Assembly (NCBI GenBank): GCA_050633585.1
Contig: JBOEGT010000034.1
Span: 1-64,000 of the forward strand
Source of the DNA: CALKZN01 sp050633585
Lineage (GTDB): Bacteria > Pseudomonadota > Gammaproteobacteria > Arenicellales > Arenicellaceae
DNA length: 64,000 bases
Direction of reading: 5' to 3'
The position numbers and the translations under genes were made by a program. Each line of letters starts with the position of its first letter. The first letter of the stretch is position 1. Below the pieces are notes generated by a model that was not told the origin of the DNA, did no database searches, and worked only from the letters and a program-made list of their open reading frames with translations. This document shows, one piece after another, positions 35,192-43,219 of this stretch.

Positions 35192-35422
35192 TCACTGAAG
35201 CTGAAAATAAAAAGCATCACTATCGTCAGGATAAGTGATGCTTTGTTTTAGTGTTCTTTCGAAGGCTAGGTCGTCTTGCCAGTCTTCAAGTTGTAACAAC
35301 AAGTGTTGCCGTTTTTGTGAGCGTAATGCTGATTGACTTTTTTGATGAACGCCACCTTTTTTCATCAGTGGCGAGCAGGCAACCAGATTACGCGGTTTTA
35401 TGCGTATTTTCTGTGTAACCAT
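35192..35422 (-). CDS. small basic protein with a terminator inside its 3' end; candidate ribosome-rescue factor
   Basis: A 76-residue ORF with a good GAGG ribosome-binding site six bases before its ATG. The first 38 residues are strongly basic (ten Lys/Arg), including KPRNLVACSPLMKKGGVHQ; the rest is acidic and hydrophobic. An intrinsic hairpin with a U-tract (35203-35243, minus strand) lies before the stop codon, so the mRNA should often lack a stop. Non-stop messages of this kind are known for arfA-type rescue factors, which are kept low by tmRNA. The protein does not carry the E. coli ArfA KKGKGSY motif clearly, so the functional call is inference. Confidence 0.6.
   Translation of the reverse strand: MVTQKIRIKPRNLVACSPLMKKGGVHQKSQSALRSQKRQHLLLQLEDWQDDLAFERTLKQSITYPDDSDAFYFQLQ
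35203..35249. terminator. bidirectional terminator overlapping the small ORF
   Basis: AAAGCATCACT (35211-35221) and AGTGATGCTTT (35233-35243) form a perfect 11-bp stem, extended by TATC/GATA with one bulge. On plus it is followed by TTTGTTTTA and ends the RES gene transcript. On minus it is followed by TTTTTATTTT, the better U-tract, while the small ORF is still being read: its TGA is at 35192-35194. Confidence 0.85.
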
Positions 35423-35502
35423 TTTTTACCTCATTAGGCCTGCAAATGCAGGTGATGAGAATTATGGCTATTTTTTGTTAATGGTCAATCTAAGATGGCG
35501 TT

Positions 35503-36855
35503 TTAATTGGATTTACTTCTCATGGTGCAGAATTCCTCGGCCGTACTTGGGTGTATGCCGACCGTGGCATCGAAATCTGATTTTTTCGCTCCAGCTTTAA
35601 CTGCTATTGCGATGCCTTGCATAATTTCGGCGGCATCTGGGCCTACCATGTGCGCGCCAACAACGATATCGCTTTCTGGCTCCACAATGAGTTTCATCAG
35701 CGTGCGCTCGGTATTGTCTGTTAAGGTATGTTTTAAAATACGAAATTCAGACTTATAGGTATCCACGTGCCCAAATTTTTCAATAGCTTGCTCTTCACTG
35801 AGTCCAACACTACCCACAGGTGGTTGTGAGAAAACAGCAGAAGGCACATTGTCGTGATCGGGTATTCGCGGGTTATTACCATATACAGAATCAGCAAAAG
35901 CATGACCTTCCATTGTTGCAACAGGTGTTAATGCAATGCGATCAGTCACATCTCCTACAGCATAGATGTTGTTTATATTCGTTTGAGACTCCGTGTTAAC
36001 CAAAATTTCGCCTTTATGGCCAAGTTGAATGCCTGCTTTATCTAAGCCAAGGTTGGCAGTATTTGGTTTTCTGCCGGTCGCATACATGATTTGATCAACA
36101 ACTTGCGCCGAGCCATCTTGGTAAGTTAGCTTTTTTGTTCCATCGATCAACTCAATTGATGCAATGTCCGAGTTGAGTTTTAAGTGGATACCTTTTTTCT
36201 GAATTTCAGCACTTAAATGATCTGCAACGTCTTGATCAAAACCGCGTAAAATTTGTTTTCCGCGGTAGACAAGTGTTGTGTTAATTCCTAGGCCATTAAA
36301 GATTCCAGCGAACTCTACGGCAATGTAACCGCCACCAACGACGACTACGGATTCAGGTAGTTCGTCTAGATAAAATGCTTCGTTAGAGGTGATAGCATGC
36401 TCGATACCTGAAATGGCTGGCATGAAAGGGGTGCCGCCAGTTGCGATTAAAATTCGTTCAGCGGTGAAGGTTTGTGTATCAATTTTGACAGTATTTTTGT
36501 CAAGTAGTTCTCCACGGCCATTAAATACTTCACAACCAGCATTTTTAAGCAAATTGCCATAAATACCATTTAATCGGTCAATTTCTTGATCTTTATTGGT
36601 CACTAATCGTTTCCAATTGAAGTTTTTCACTTCAATGTCCCAGCCGTATGAAGCGCTATCGGTAAACTCTTCATGGAAGTGTGATGCATAGACAAACATT
36701 TTCTTTGGTACACAGCCTCGTATAACGCAGGTGCCGCCATAGCGATATTCTTCACAGATGGCAACTTTAGCACCGTGGCTTGCGGAAATTCTTGCAGCAC
36801 GTACGCCGCCACTACCGCCACCGATGACGATTAAATCATAATCAAAATTGCTCAT
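35503..36855 (-). CDS. gor: glutathione-disulfide reductase
   Basis: A 450-residue FAD flavoprotein that reduces oxidised glutathione with NADPH. The FAD motif VIGGGSGGVRAAR is at 10-22, the redox-active disulfide C43/C48 lies in GGTCVIRGCVPKK, and the second-subunit His is in GIHPSTAEEF near the C-terminus. Length equals E. coli Gor. It lies on the minus strand, separated from rpoH by the rpoH terminator, so it must have its own promoter in 36856-36900. Confidence 0.94.
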   Translation of the reverse strand: MSNFDYDLIVIGGGSGGVRAARISASHGAKVAICEEYRYGGTCVIRGCVPKKMFVYASHFHEEFTDSASYGWDIEVKNFNWKRLVTNKDQEIDRLNGIYGNLLKNAGCEVFNGRGELLDKNTVKIDTQTFTAERILIATGGTPFMPAISGIEHAITSNEAFYLDELPESVVVVGGGYIAVEFAGIFNGLGINTTLVYRGKQILRGFDQDVADHLSAEIQKKGIHLKLNSDIASIELIDGTKKLTYQDGSAQVVDQIMYATGRKPNTANLGLDKAGIQLGHKGEILVNTESQTNINNIYAVGDVTDRIALTPVATMEGHAFADSVYGNNPRIPDHDNVPSAVFSQPPVGSVGLSEEQAIEKFGHVDTYKSEFRILKHTLTDNTERTLMKLIVEPESDIVVGAHMVGPDAAEIMQGIAIAVKAGAKKSDFDATVGIHPSTAEEFCTMRSKSN

Positions 36856-36900
36856 AATAGTATTTTTTAGTTCGTGTTTATCGTTGATAAAAGTATACGC

Positions 36901-36928
36901 AAAAAAAGACCGTGCTAGGCACGGTCTT
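36901..36928 (-). terminator. rpoH terminator
   Basis: AAGACCGTGC-TAG-GCACGGTCTT forms a perfect 10-bp stem. Read on the minus strand it is followed by a run of seven T, 56 bases after the rpoH stop. Confidence 0.9.
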
Positions 36929-36983
36929 CATACACTTTTTTATCACTTTATATGAATGTTTGCACTCATATAATTCAGTTGCT

Positions 36984-37844
36984 TTAGGCAATGAGATGAT
37001 TTTTCATTTGGTCCATTGCGGCTCGTTCAATTTGTCGAATGCGTTCAGCAGAGACCCCATACTCGTTTGCAAGATCCGTTAATGTTGCTTTTGACTCAGA
37101 GAGCCAACGACGTTGTAAGATATCACGGCTACGGTCATCAAGTTCTTCCATTGCAATGCTTAGATTGTTGTCGCGTGCGCTGGTTTCCGATTTTTGCATC
37201 GCAATTTGTTCGGGGTTGTAGCGCATGTCAGGCAAATACCCTGCAGGTGATGCTGAAAACTCATCTTCATCGTCATGACCTGTGTCAAAAGCGACATCTC
37301 TACCCGTTAATCGTTGCTCCATTTCTGAGACAGTTTTAACGGGAACATCGAGGTCTTCCGCTAATTGTTTTGTTTCAGCGTCGGTTAGCCATTCTAGACT
37401 TTTGCGAGATTTACGTAAGTTGAAGAATAATTTTCGTTGAGCTTTGGTGGTAGCAACTTTAACAATTTTCCAGTTACGGATCACGTAATCGTAGATTTCA
37501 GCTTTGATCCAGTGGTTTGCAAAAGAAACTAATCTAACGCCACGGTCAGGATCGAAAGTTTTGACAGCTTTCATCAGGCCAATATTACCTTCTTGAACTA
37601 AATCTGAAACCGGTAGGCCATAGCCAGTAAAACCCTTCGCAACGCGAACGACATAACGCAAGTGAGATAATACAAGCTCTTTTGCAGCATCTAAGTCGTT
37701 ATTTTGATGGTAGCGAATAGCAAGTGCTTGTTCTTGTTCAACTGTCAAAATGGGTGCGGCATTAGCTGTGCGAATGAATTCAGCAAGACTTGGGTCTTGA
37801 GGAACGCTAACAGCGATTGCTTTCGATGTCTTTTTCGTAGTCAT
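36984..37844 (-). CDS. rpoH: heat-shock sigma factor sigma-32
   Basis: A 286-residue sigma-70 family factor. The RpoH-specific box QRKLFFNLR is at 136-144, separating it from other sigma factors. Region 2 (about 45-125) and region 4 with the C-terminal helix-turn-helix (TLTDLANEYGVSAERIRQIE) are complete. It follows ftsYEX as in E. coli. Upstream on the minus strand are AAGGAG, two small hairpins and a CIRCE operator across the predicted promoter, suggesting HrcA control in place of, or beside, translational thermosensing. Confidence 0.97.
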   Translation of the reverse strand: MTTKKTSKAIAVSVPQDPSLAEFIRTANAAPILTVEQEQALAIRYHQNNDLDAAKELVLSHLRYVVRVAKGFTGYGLPVSDLVQEGNIGLMKAVKTFDPDRGVRLVSFANHWIKAEIYDYVIRNWKIVKVATTKAQRKLFFNLRKSRKSLEWLTDAETKQLAEDLDVPVKTVSEMEQRLTGRDVAFDTGHDDEDEFSASPAGYLPDMRYNPEQIAMQKSETSARDNNLSIAMEELDDRSRDILQRRWLSESKATLTDLANEYGVSAERIRQIERAAMDQMKNHLIA

Positions 37845-37849
37845 AATGT

Positions 37850-37879
37850 CTAACTCCTTAGTTAGCGATAATGCGCTAA
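37850..37879 (-). promoter_or_regulatory. rpoH leader hairpins around the ribosome-binding site
   Basis: On the minus strand CTAAC-TAAGGA-GTTAG places the Shine-Dalgarno sequence in the loop of a 5-bp stem (37865-37850). Just upstream TTAGCG-CATTAT-CGCTAA (37879-37862) is another perfect dyad that shares bases with the first, so the two hairpins compete. This could tune rpoH translation; the stems are short. Confidence 0.4.
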
Positions 37880-37901
37880 TGTCTATTAGATATCGATTAT
37901 T

Positions 37902-37928
37902 TTAGCACTCTATTGGCGAGAGTGCTAA
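37902..37928 (-). promoter_or_regulatory. CIRCE element (HrcA operator) over the rpoH promoter
   Basis: TTAGCACTC-N9-GAGTGCTAA is an exact match to the CIRCE consensus bound by HrcA. On the minus strand its left arm supplies a -35-like TTAGCA and its right arm runs into TAAAAT, 18 bases later, a usable -10. The operator therefore covers the whole core promoter, 58 bases upstream of the rpoH ATG. No other gene is close enough to be the target: ftsX ends upstream on the same strand. Confidence 0.9.
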
Positions 37929-37999
37929 AAATTAATGTGATATATGCGTTAGGCGAAGCGAAAAAAAGCGTTTTTTTACATTTTTTAACGAAAAAACGT

Positions 38000-38902
38000 T
38001 TATCGAGGTTTGATATCACTTAAGTGTTTGCCAAGGCTGAATCTGGCAGCTAACCACCCTAAAATGGCTGCGCTAATGATGAGTGAGGCGCTTTCCAGGT
38101 CATTTAATTGGTATAAGGAAAAAGTGGTTTTGTAGCTATTTGCAATATCATTAATAGGTTGTTGCAGTAATAATGTGATGACTGCATAAATGCCATATGC
38201 GAATAAGCCTCCAAGCAATCCATACAAAAATCCCATATAAAGAAAGGGTTGTCTAACAAATTGATCGCTAGCTCCTACGAGCTTACTGACAATTATTTCA
38301 TTTTTCCGGTTTGCAATGAGCAAGCGGATGGTATTGCTGAGAATGAAAACAATTGCGCATGCAATCAGGCAAGCCAGGATAAACACGATTGTTGTCGTAA
38401 ATTCAGTGATCATATTCAATCGTTCAAGCCATTCTTGATTGACTTGAACTTCATCGATGCCATCGATTTTTTTGATTTCATCAATCAGTTGTTGCATATC
38501 ATCCACATTTAGGAAAGTATCTTGAGGTGTGATGACGAAAGTTGTCGGTAGTGGGTTTTTATCTAACGAATCCAAAATATTCTCAATACCTGATGCTTTT
38601 TCAAAGGAGGTCAATGCATCTTGTTTTGAGATAATTTTTTTACTTTCGATACCATTTGTGAATGTCAGTTCGTCGTTAATGGCTTTAATGTCTGTATCAG
38701 ACGCATTAGGCGATACATAGACATTAATATGTGGTTTGTGCTCCAAAGCGAAGCTGAGTGTGCTAACGCTTTTTGCTAAGCCGTACCCAACCGTCGGTAT
38801 AGCGAGAGCAATGCCAATCACGAGGATGTTGGCCAAGCTCGATATTGGTGTTTTGAGTAAATCTTGCCATGCGCGCAATAATGTCTGAAAAAAACGCATC
38901 AA
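38000..38902 (-). CDS. ftsX: cell-division protein FtsX
   Basis: A 300-residue inner-membrane protein with four helices (about 21-43, 173-195, 222-245, 272-290) and a periplasmic loop between the first two. With FtsE it forms an ABC-type complex that activates septal peptidoglycan hydrolysis through EnvC-type partners. Its ATG overlaps the ftsE stop by 4 bases, giving translational coupling. Confidence 0.95.
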   Translation of the reverse strand: MMRFFQTLLRAWQDLLKTPISSLANILVIGIALAIPTVGYGLAKSVSTLSFALEHKPHINVYVSPNASDTDIKAINDELTFTNGIESKKIISKQDALTSFEKASGIENILDSLDKNPLPTTFVITPQDTFLNVDDMQQLIDEIKKIDGIDEVQVNQEWLERLNMITEFTTTIVFILACLIACAIVFILSNTIRLLIANRKNEIIVSKLVGASDQFVRQPFLYMGFLYGLLGGLFAYGIYAVITLLLQQPINDIANSYKTTFSLYQLNDLESASLIISAAILGWLAARFSLGKHLSDIKPR

Positions 38903-39582
38903 ATGTGGACCTCAGAGCTTTGATACACCTGACTGATTTGCCCATCTTGGAGTTCAATGACTGGGTGGTTAAAGCGCTTTAATTGTCTGTTATCGTGGGT
39001 GGCGATAATAACGGTAATACCCACTTGGTTAAATGCGGCAAATAAATCGGTAATATCATCCGCAAGTGCTGAGTCGAGATTGCCAGTTGGTTCATCGGCA
39101 AGAAGTAAAGCAGGCCTTGATACGATCGCTCTTGCAATGCCAACTCTCTGGTGTTCTCCAGCAGAGAGTTTACTGGGCAATTGTCTCGATTTATTGAGCA
39201 ATCCTACTTTATCCAGAGCTGCGTTAACACGTTTTTTGATTTCTTGGGGGTGTGTGTTACATATTTCCAAGGGCATAGCGACATTTCGGAATACGTTATA
39301 ATCTTCAATCAATGTATTTTCTTGAAACACAACGCCGATATTGCGTCTGTGGAAAGGGATGTCACGGTTTTTGAATGAAGAAAGATTGCGATCATTGACG
39401 AGGATTTGCCCAGAAGTGGGGCGCTCTATCAGTGAGATAAGCTTTAATAACGTGCTTTTACCAGCGCCTGAATGTCCGGTGACAAAAACCATTTCTTCAT
39501 TGGGAATAACAAAAGAAACATCGTTAAGCGCTTGTTTGCTACTGCCGTAGTTTTTGTTGACGTGACTAAATTCTATTTTCAT
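38899..39582 (-). CDS. ftsE: cell-division ATP-binding protein FtsE
   Basis: A 227-residue ABC ATPase. Walker A GHSGAGKST is at 36-44, the signature LSAGEHQRVGIARAI near 138-152, and Walker B LLLADEPTGNLDSA follows. It pairs with FtsX at the divisome. The signature begins SAGE rather than the usual SGGE, a mild variation. It starts 30 bases after ftsY. Confidence 0.96.
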   Translation of the reverse strand: MKIEFSHVNKNYGSSKQALNDVSFVIPNEEMVFVTGHSGAGKSTLLKLISLIERPTSGQILVNDRNLSSFKNRDIPFHRRNIGVVFQENTLIEDYNVFRNVAMPLEICNTHPQEIKKRVNAALDKVGLLNKSRQLPSKLSAGEHQRVGIARAIVSRPALLLADEPTGNLDSALADDITDLFAAFNQVGITVIIATHDNRQLKRFNHPVIELQDGQISQVYQSSEVHI

Positions 39583-39612
39583 GATGTTAGATAATAGCTC
39601 ATGCTAATGGTA

Positions 39613-40728
39613 TTAGTCTTCAACATCAGGAATTAAAGCTTTTGCAAAGCTGTCGGCAGAAAATGCACGTAAGTCATCAAAGCTTTCGCCAATGCCAATA
39701 AAACGAATAGGCAACTGATGCTCGCGAGCCAAGCTAATAGCGACACCGCCTTTGGCAGAGCCATCTAACTTTGTCAGGCATAAGCTGTTTACGCCGACAG
39801 AGTCTTTGAAATGTTTAAGTTGAGATAATGCGTTTTGCCCGGTTGTAGAGTCTAATACTTGCATGATTTCATGTGGGGTGTCAGTGTCAATTTTTTTCAG
39901 CACTCGTGTGACCTTTCCCAGTTGATCCATTAAATCTGTTTGTGTATGCAGTCGGCCTGCAGTATCGATAATGAGTACATCTATATTTCGGGCTAGTGCA
40001 GCATTAAAGGCATCATGTGCTACCGCTGCCGCATCAGCACCATGCGACTGGTGTATGACGGGAATATCTAAGCGGTTCCCCCACTCAACAAGCTGTTCAG
40101 TCGCGGCTGCACGAAAAGTGTCTGCCGCCGCTAGCATGACGTTCTTGCCTTGTTTTTGGAAATATCTTGCTATTTTTGCCGTCGTTGTTGTTTTGCCTAC
40201 TCCGTTAACGCCTACCATCATAATGACATACGGCTTTAAGTTAAAGTTCCAGTTCTTCTCGGCAATCGAGAGCTCTGAGCTTGCTTGTTCTTGCAAGCAA
40301 CTAACGACTGATTGTGCGGTTTTGAGTTTTTGAGTTTTTGCTTCGGATCGGAGTGCTTCAATCATGCTCATGCTAGCTTCAACGCCGATATCAGCACTAA
40401 CCAATGTATCTTCGAGGTCTTCGTATATATCTTCCGTGAACTCTATGCCTGAAGAGAAAATTTTACTTAAGCCTCCCAGAAGTGATGAGCTGGATTTTGA
40501 TAGTCCACTATCTAAACTTTTGCTTGTGTTCGTGGAGTCGCTAGAACACGTGTCGTTTTGAGTGGGTGTGTCTGGCTTTTCTTGAGAGTCGTCAAGCTCG
40601 CTTGTGCTTGCATGGTCACTACTAAGATGCTCATCTGCTACATTGTTTGTTTCAACGGCATCGTTTTTAACGACGGGCGTGTCGACTTCAGTGTTTTTTG
40701 GTTTTTTCTTGCGGAAAAAGAAACCCAT
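39613..40728 (-). CDS. ftsY: signal recognition particle receptor FtsY
   Basis: A 371-residue SRP GTPase that docks ribosome-SRP complexes at the membrane. A basic N-terminus (FFRKKKPK) and an acidic, Ser/Thr-rich A domain of about 70 residues lead to the NG domain. G-motifs include GVNGVGKTTTTAK near 174-186, the DTAGR of G3 and TKLDGSAKGG of G4. It is first of the ftsY-ftsE-ftsX cluster and is divergent from rsmD, the widely conserved arrangement. Confidence 0.96.
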   Translation of the reverse strand: MGFFFRKKKPKNTEVDTPVVKNDAVETNNVADEHLSSDHASTSELDDSQEKPDTPTQNDTCSSDSTNTSKSLDSGLSKSSSSLLGGLSKIFSSGIEFTEDIYEDLEDTLVSADIGVEASMSMIEALRSEAKTQKLKTAQSVVSCLQEQASSELSIAEKNWNFNLKPYVIMMVGVNGVGKTTTTAKIARYFQKQGKNVMLAAADTFRAAATEQLVEWGNRLDIPVIHQSHGADAAAVAHDAFNAALARNIDVLIIDTAGRLHTQTDLMDQLGKVTRVLKKIDTDTPHEIMQVLDSTTGQNALSQLKHFKDSVGVNSLCLTKLDGSAKGGVAISLAREHQLPIRFIGIGESFDDLRAFSADSFAKALIPDVED

Positions 40729-40842
40729 TTTGGTTCAGCCTCGATCAAGATGATATAAACTCAATATTGTATTGATTCATTGCAGCTTTTAATAGTGTTG
40801 CTTGAATAATCTCATGCAACATATTAGATAATGTTTGATTAG

Positions 40843-41433
40843 ATGCGAAATAAAAAAAATGGTAACAGTACGTACGCGGGTGAAATTCGCATTATTGGTG
40901 GGCAATGGCGCAGTCGAAAGCTCATGGTGCCGGATGTTGATGGTTTAAGGCCGACAACAGATCGTGTTCGTGAAACGTTGTTTAATTGGTTGCAACCCTA
41001 TATTCATGGCGCACGTTGCTTGGATGTCTGCGCGGGTTCTGGAGCATTAGGGTTTGAGGCGTTGTCACGTGGGGCAAAACATGTAGATTTTGTTGATAAG
41101 CATCCGCGAGCAATTGAGGTGATTAAGCGGAATGCGCACAGCTTGGGAATGTCGGCTGACCAACAATGCAGTATTCATAAAGGGTCAATTATGCAATTTC
41201 TGCAAGAAAATACCGAGAAAGCCCAATATGATATCGTATTTGTAGACCCTCCTTTTGATTTGCAAATGCATGAAGATATTTTCACCGCTTTGCAGGAAGT
41301 CTCTTTATTAGATAGCAATGGGTTAATTTATTGCGAAAAACCTTTAAAAGAGGCGCTCGTTTTGCCTGATGCGTGGGAGTGGATTAAGGAGAAGAAGACT
41401 AAAAATGTGGTGTTTGGATTAATTGCGGTATGA
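40843..41433 (+). CDS. rsmD: 16S rRNA m2G966 methyltransferase
   Basis: A 196-residue class I methyltransferase that methylates G966 of 16S rRNA in the 30S subunit. The N-terminus has IIGGQWRSRKL; motif I is CLDVCAGSGALGFEALSRG (near 60-78) and the catalytic motif IV is DPPF near 146-149. The position divergent from ftsY is conserved in gammaproteobacteria. coaD follows after 61 bases. Confidence 0.95.
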   Translation: MRNKKNGNSTYAGEIRIIGGQWRSRKLMVPDVDGLRPTTDRVRETLFNWLQPYIHGARCLDVCAGSGALGFEALSRGAKHVDFVDKHPRAIEVIKRNAHSLGMSADQQCSIHKGSIMQFLQENTEKAQYDIVFVDPPFDLQMHEDIFTALQEVSLLDSNGLIYCEKPLKEALVLPDAWEWIKEKKTKNVVFGLIAV

Positions 41434-41494
41434 CTTATTTCCTGTTCGAGCCACTCTGTCTTATAATCATGTTTTTTTCAGCTAAGTAGTCATT

Positions 41495-41974
41495 ATGCGC
41501 AAAGCAATTTACCCAGGAACTTTTGATCCAATGACCAATGGTCACTTGGATTTGGTTGAGCGAGCAGGCCAATTATTTGATGAGGTGGTTATCGGTGTTT
41601 CCGAGAGCCCTAAAAAGAATACATTATTTTCTTTAGATGAGCGCATTGAAATTGCAAGAGACATTACATCGAATTTTAACAATGTTACTGTCGCAGGCTT
41701 TAGTGGTTTACTGGTTGATTTTCTGGATGTTCAGGAGTGTTTGGTCGTGTTGCGAGGTTTGCGTGCCCTCACTGATTTCGAGTTTGAGTTTCATCTGGCG
41801 TCTGCGAATAAGCGCCTTCGGCCGAATATTGAAACCATTTTTATGACTCCAGACGAGTCGAATCATTTTATTTCTTCGACGATAGTGAAAGAAATTGCCA
41901 AATATGGTGGTGATGTCAGTAGCTTTGTCGATCCGCATGTTGAAGCACAACTAAAATTAAAGTACCAACTCTAG
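41495..41974 (+). CDS. coaD: phosphopantetheine adenylyltransferase
   Basis: A 159-residue nucleotidyltransferase for the penultimate step of coenzyme A synthesis. The signature YPGTFDPMTNGHLDL (6-20) carries the T/HxGH-type active site, and ISSTIVKEIAKYGGDV near the C-terminus is the second conserved block. It sits between rsmD and the ferredoxin gene, as in Pseudomonas. Confidence 0.97.
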   Translation: MRKAIYPGTFDPMTNGHLDLVERAGQLFDEVVIGVSESPKKNTLFSLDERIEIARDITSNFNNVTVAGFSGLLVDFLDVQECLVVLRGLRALTDFEFEFHLASANKRLRPNIETIFMTPDESNHFISSTIVKEIAKYGGDVSSFVDPHVEAQLKLKYQL

Positions 41975-41975
41975 T

Positions 41976-42236
41976 ATGGCGTTATTTATTACTGACGAAT
42001 GTATTAATTGTGATGTGTGTGAGCCAGAGTGCCCAAACGATGCAATTTATCAGGGTGAGATGATTTATGAGATTGAAGCAAAGTCATGCACGGAATGTGT
42101 TGGTCATTTTGATGAGCCTCAATGCATTGTAGTCTGTCCGGTGGATTGTATTTTTGTGGATCCTAAAAAAACGGAAACTCAAGAAGAGCTTGAAAAGAAA
42201 TATACTGAACTCACGGGTGAAAAAATCATCAAGTAG
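41976..42236 (+). CDS. fdx: 2[4Fe-4S] ferredoxin, YfhL-like
   Basis: An 86-residue ferredoxin. The first cluster motif is CxxCxxxxxP-type CINCDVCEPECP (9-20). The second, CTECVGHFDEPQCIVVCP, has the eight-residue insertion between its second and third cysteines seen in the Alvin (Allochromatium) ferredoxin family. These have very low potentials. It begins one base after the coaD stop, so translation is probably coupled; no redox partner is nearby. Confidence 0.94.
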   Translation: MALFITDECINCDVCEPECPNDAIYQGEMIYEIEAKSCTECVGHFDEPQCIVVCPVDCIFVDPKKTETQEELEKKYTELTGEKIIK

Positions 42237-42261
42237 CGCTTAGTTAATGTGGAATTAATAT

Positions 42262-42298
42262 AAAAAAAGCGAGCATTTATCATGCTCGCTTTTTTTTT
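42262..42298. terminator. bidirectional terminator
   Basis: AGCGAGCAT-TTATC-ATGCTCGCT is a perfect 9-bp stem with seven A before it and eight T after it. It serves the coaD-fdx message on plus and the lipoprotein genes on minus. Confidence 0.93.
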
Positions 42299-42316
42299 GT
42301 GAGTGAACTCACTTAC

Positions 42317-42673
42317 TTAGTTTTTAACCATTGCCGGTGACCAGAAAATTTTGTTACCGTTTTTACTTTGTTTCAAAAACTCCTTCGCAGACCATGTTCG
42401 GGTTTGTTCTTGAAAGTCTTCCCGAATAACACGCAGTGTTACTTTTTTGGCGTTTTCAAAGACAATTAATTTTGAAATTTTGACGGGAGTTGCACCTAGA
42501 AAAATCCAATCAGAGTCCGTTTGATCACTATAGTCGACTTTTAATAAAGCATAAGCGCCTAAGGGGTCTGAATAGATAGACATAGGAACTTCTTTACGTT
42601 TTGTTGAGCCACAAGCCGCAATAGACAGCGTGATGAATAGACAGAAAAATAATTTAGTTGTGCGTTGTATCAT
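42317..42673 (-). CDS. small lipoprotein, PEGA-like
   Basis: A 118-residue predicted lipoprotein: signal peptide and lipobox IAAC with acylated Cys21. The mature part contains SDPLGAYALLK and, further on, FLGATPVKI, resembling one PEGA repeat (the short beta domain whose copies carry an L-G-x-T-P turn), followed by a basic tail. It lies 15 bases downstream of another lipoprotein of similar form and is probably a diverged paralogue. Function unknown. Confidence 0.75.
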   Translation of the reverse strand: MIQRTTKLFFCLFITLSIAACGSTKRKEVPMSIYSDPLGAYALLKVDYSDQTDSDWIFLGATPVKISKLIVFENAKKVTLRVIREDFQEQTRTWSAKEFLKQSKNGNKIFWSPAMVKN

Positions 42674-42688
42674 GTGTAAATCCTTTAT

Positions 42689-43027
42689 TTATTTTTTTTC
42701 AAGCAAATTGAATTTGACTAGTTGTACGTTTTGTAATGCCTGCTCTTTTGTTTTGTGGCGCATGCTTAACCAAAAAACAGCAGTCTTGGTATAGAAGCCG
42801 TCTTTACGAATTTGTAAGATCATTTGTTTTTTTCGGCTGCTTGAGTCCTTCCACCAAACGGTTAGCGGTGTTACCCCTAGTAAGCTGCCATCTTTGTCAT
42901 TAATCACTTCCGAGCCTTCGGGTACAGAAGTGATGTTGGCTGAGCCATAGTATGTTGAGCAGGCGGTAGTCAGTGATGTGATCGCACAAAAAATAACGAT
43001 TCGAGAAAAGTCCTTAATAGTTCGCAT
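42689..43027 (-). CDS. small lipoprotein with PEGA-like domain
   Basis: A 112-residue predicted lipoprotein: signal peptide with lipobox ending TTAC, acylated Cys23. Residues 31-55 read SVPEGSEVINDKDGSLLGVT then PLTV, a recognisable PEGA repeat start and turn. The rest is basic and beta-rich. It is first of a two-gene minus-strand unit, divergent from mrcB across 192 bases. Function unknown; envelope surface is the likely location. Confidence 0.78.
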   Translation of the reverse strand: MRTIKDFSRIVIFCAITSLTTACSTYYGSANITSVPEGSEVINDKDGSLLGVTPLTVWWKDSSSRKKQMILQIRKDGFYTKTAVFWLSMRHKTKEQALQNVQLVKFNLLEKK

Positions 43028-43131
43028 GTGGGAATAAATTGATATAGGTTAGAAAAACGTTCAGAAAAATAGGTTATAAATCATACTCGCTGTTGGTGCA
43101 AGTAAATGTGAATGATGGACATTTGTTTAAG

Positions 43132-43162
43132 ATGACAATGTTTTCTGAGTGACTGATATAAT
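43132..43162 (+). promoter_or_regulatory. predicted mrcB promoter
   Basis: TGATATAAT at 43154-43162 is an extended -10 (TGn plus TATAAT). An ATGACA at 43132-43137 is a possible -35 at a long 19-base spacing, which extended -10 promoters tolerate. It precedes the mrcB GTG by about 58 bases. Confidence 0.5.
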
Positions 43163-43219
43163 CGCGAAAATAATTCGATCTATTCCTCATCCTATATCCT
43201 ACAAAATGAATGGTCTGTA

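Noticed and set aside
35733..35921. Several 60-80 codon frames inside gor, rpoH, leuS, argH and other genes
   Set aside because: All lie fully within strongly supported genes in other frames, without family matches or start signals.
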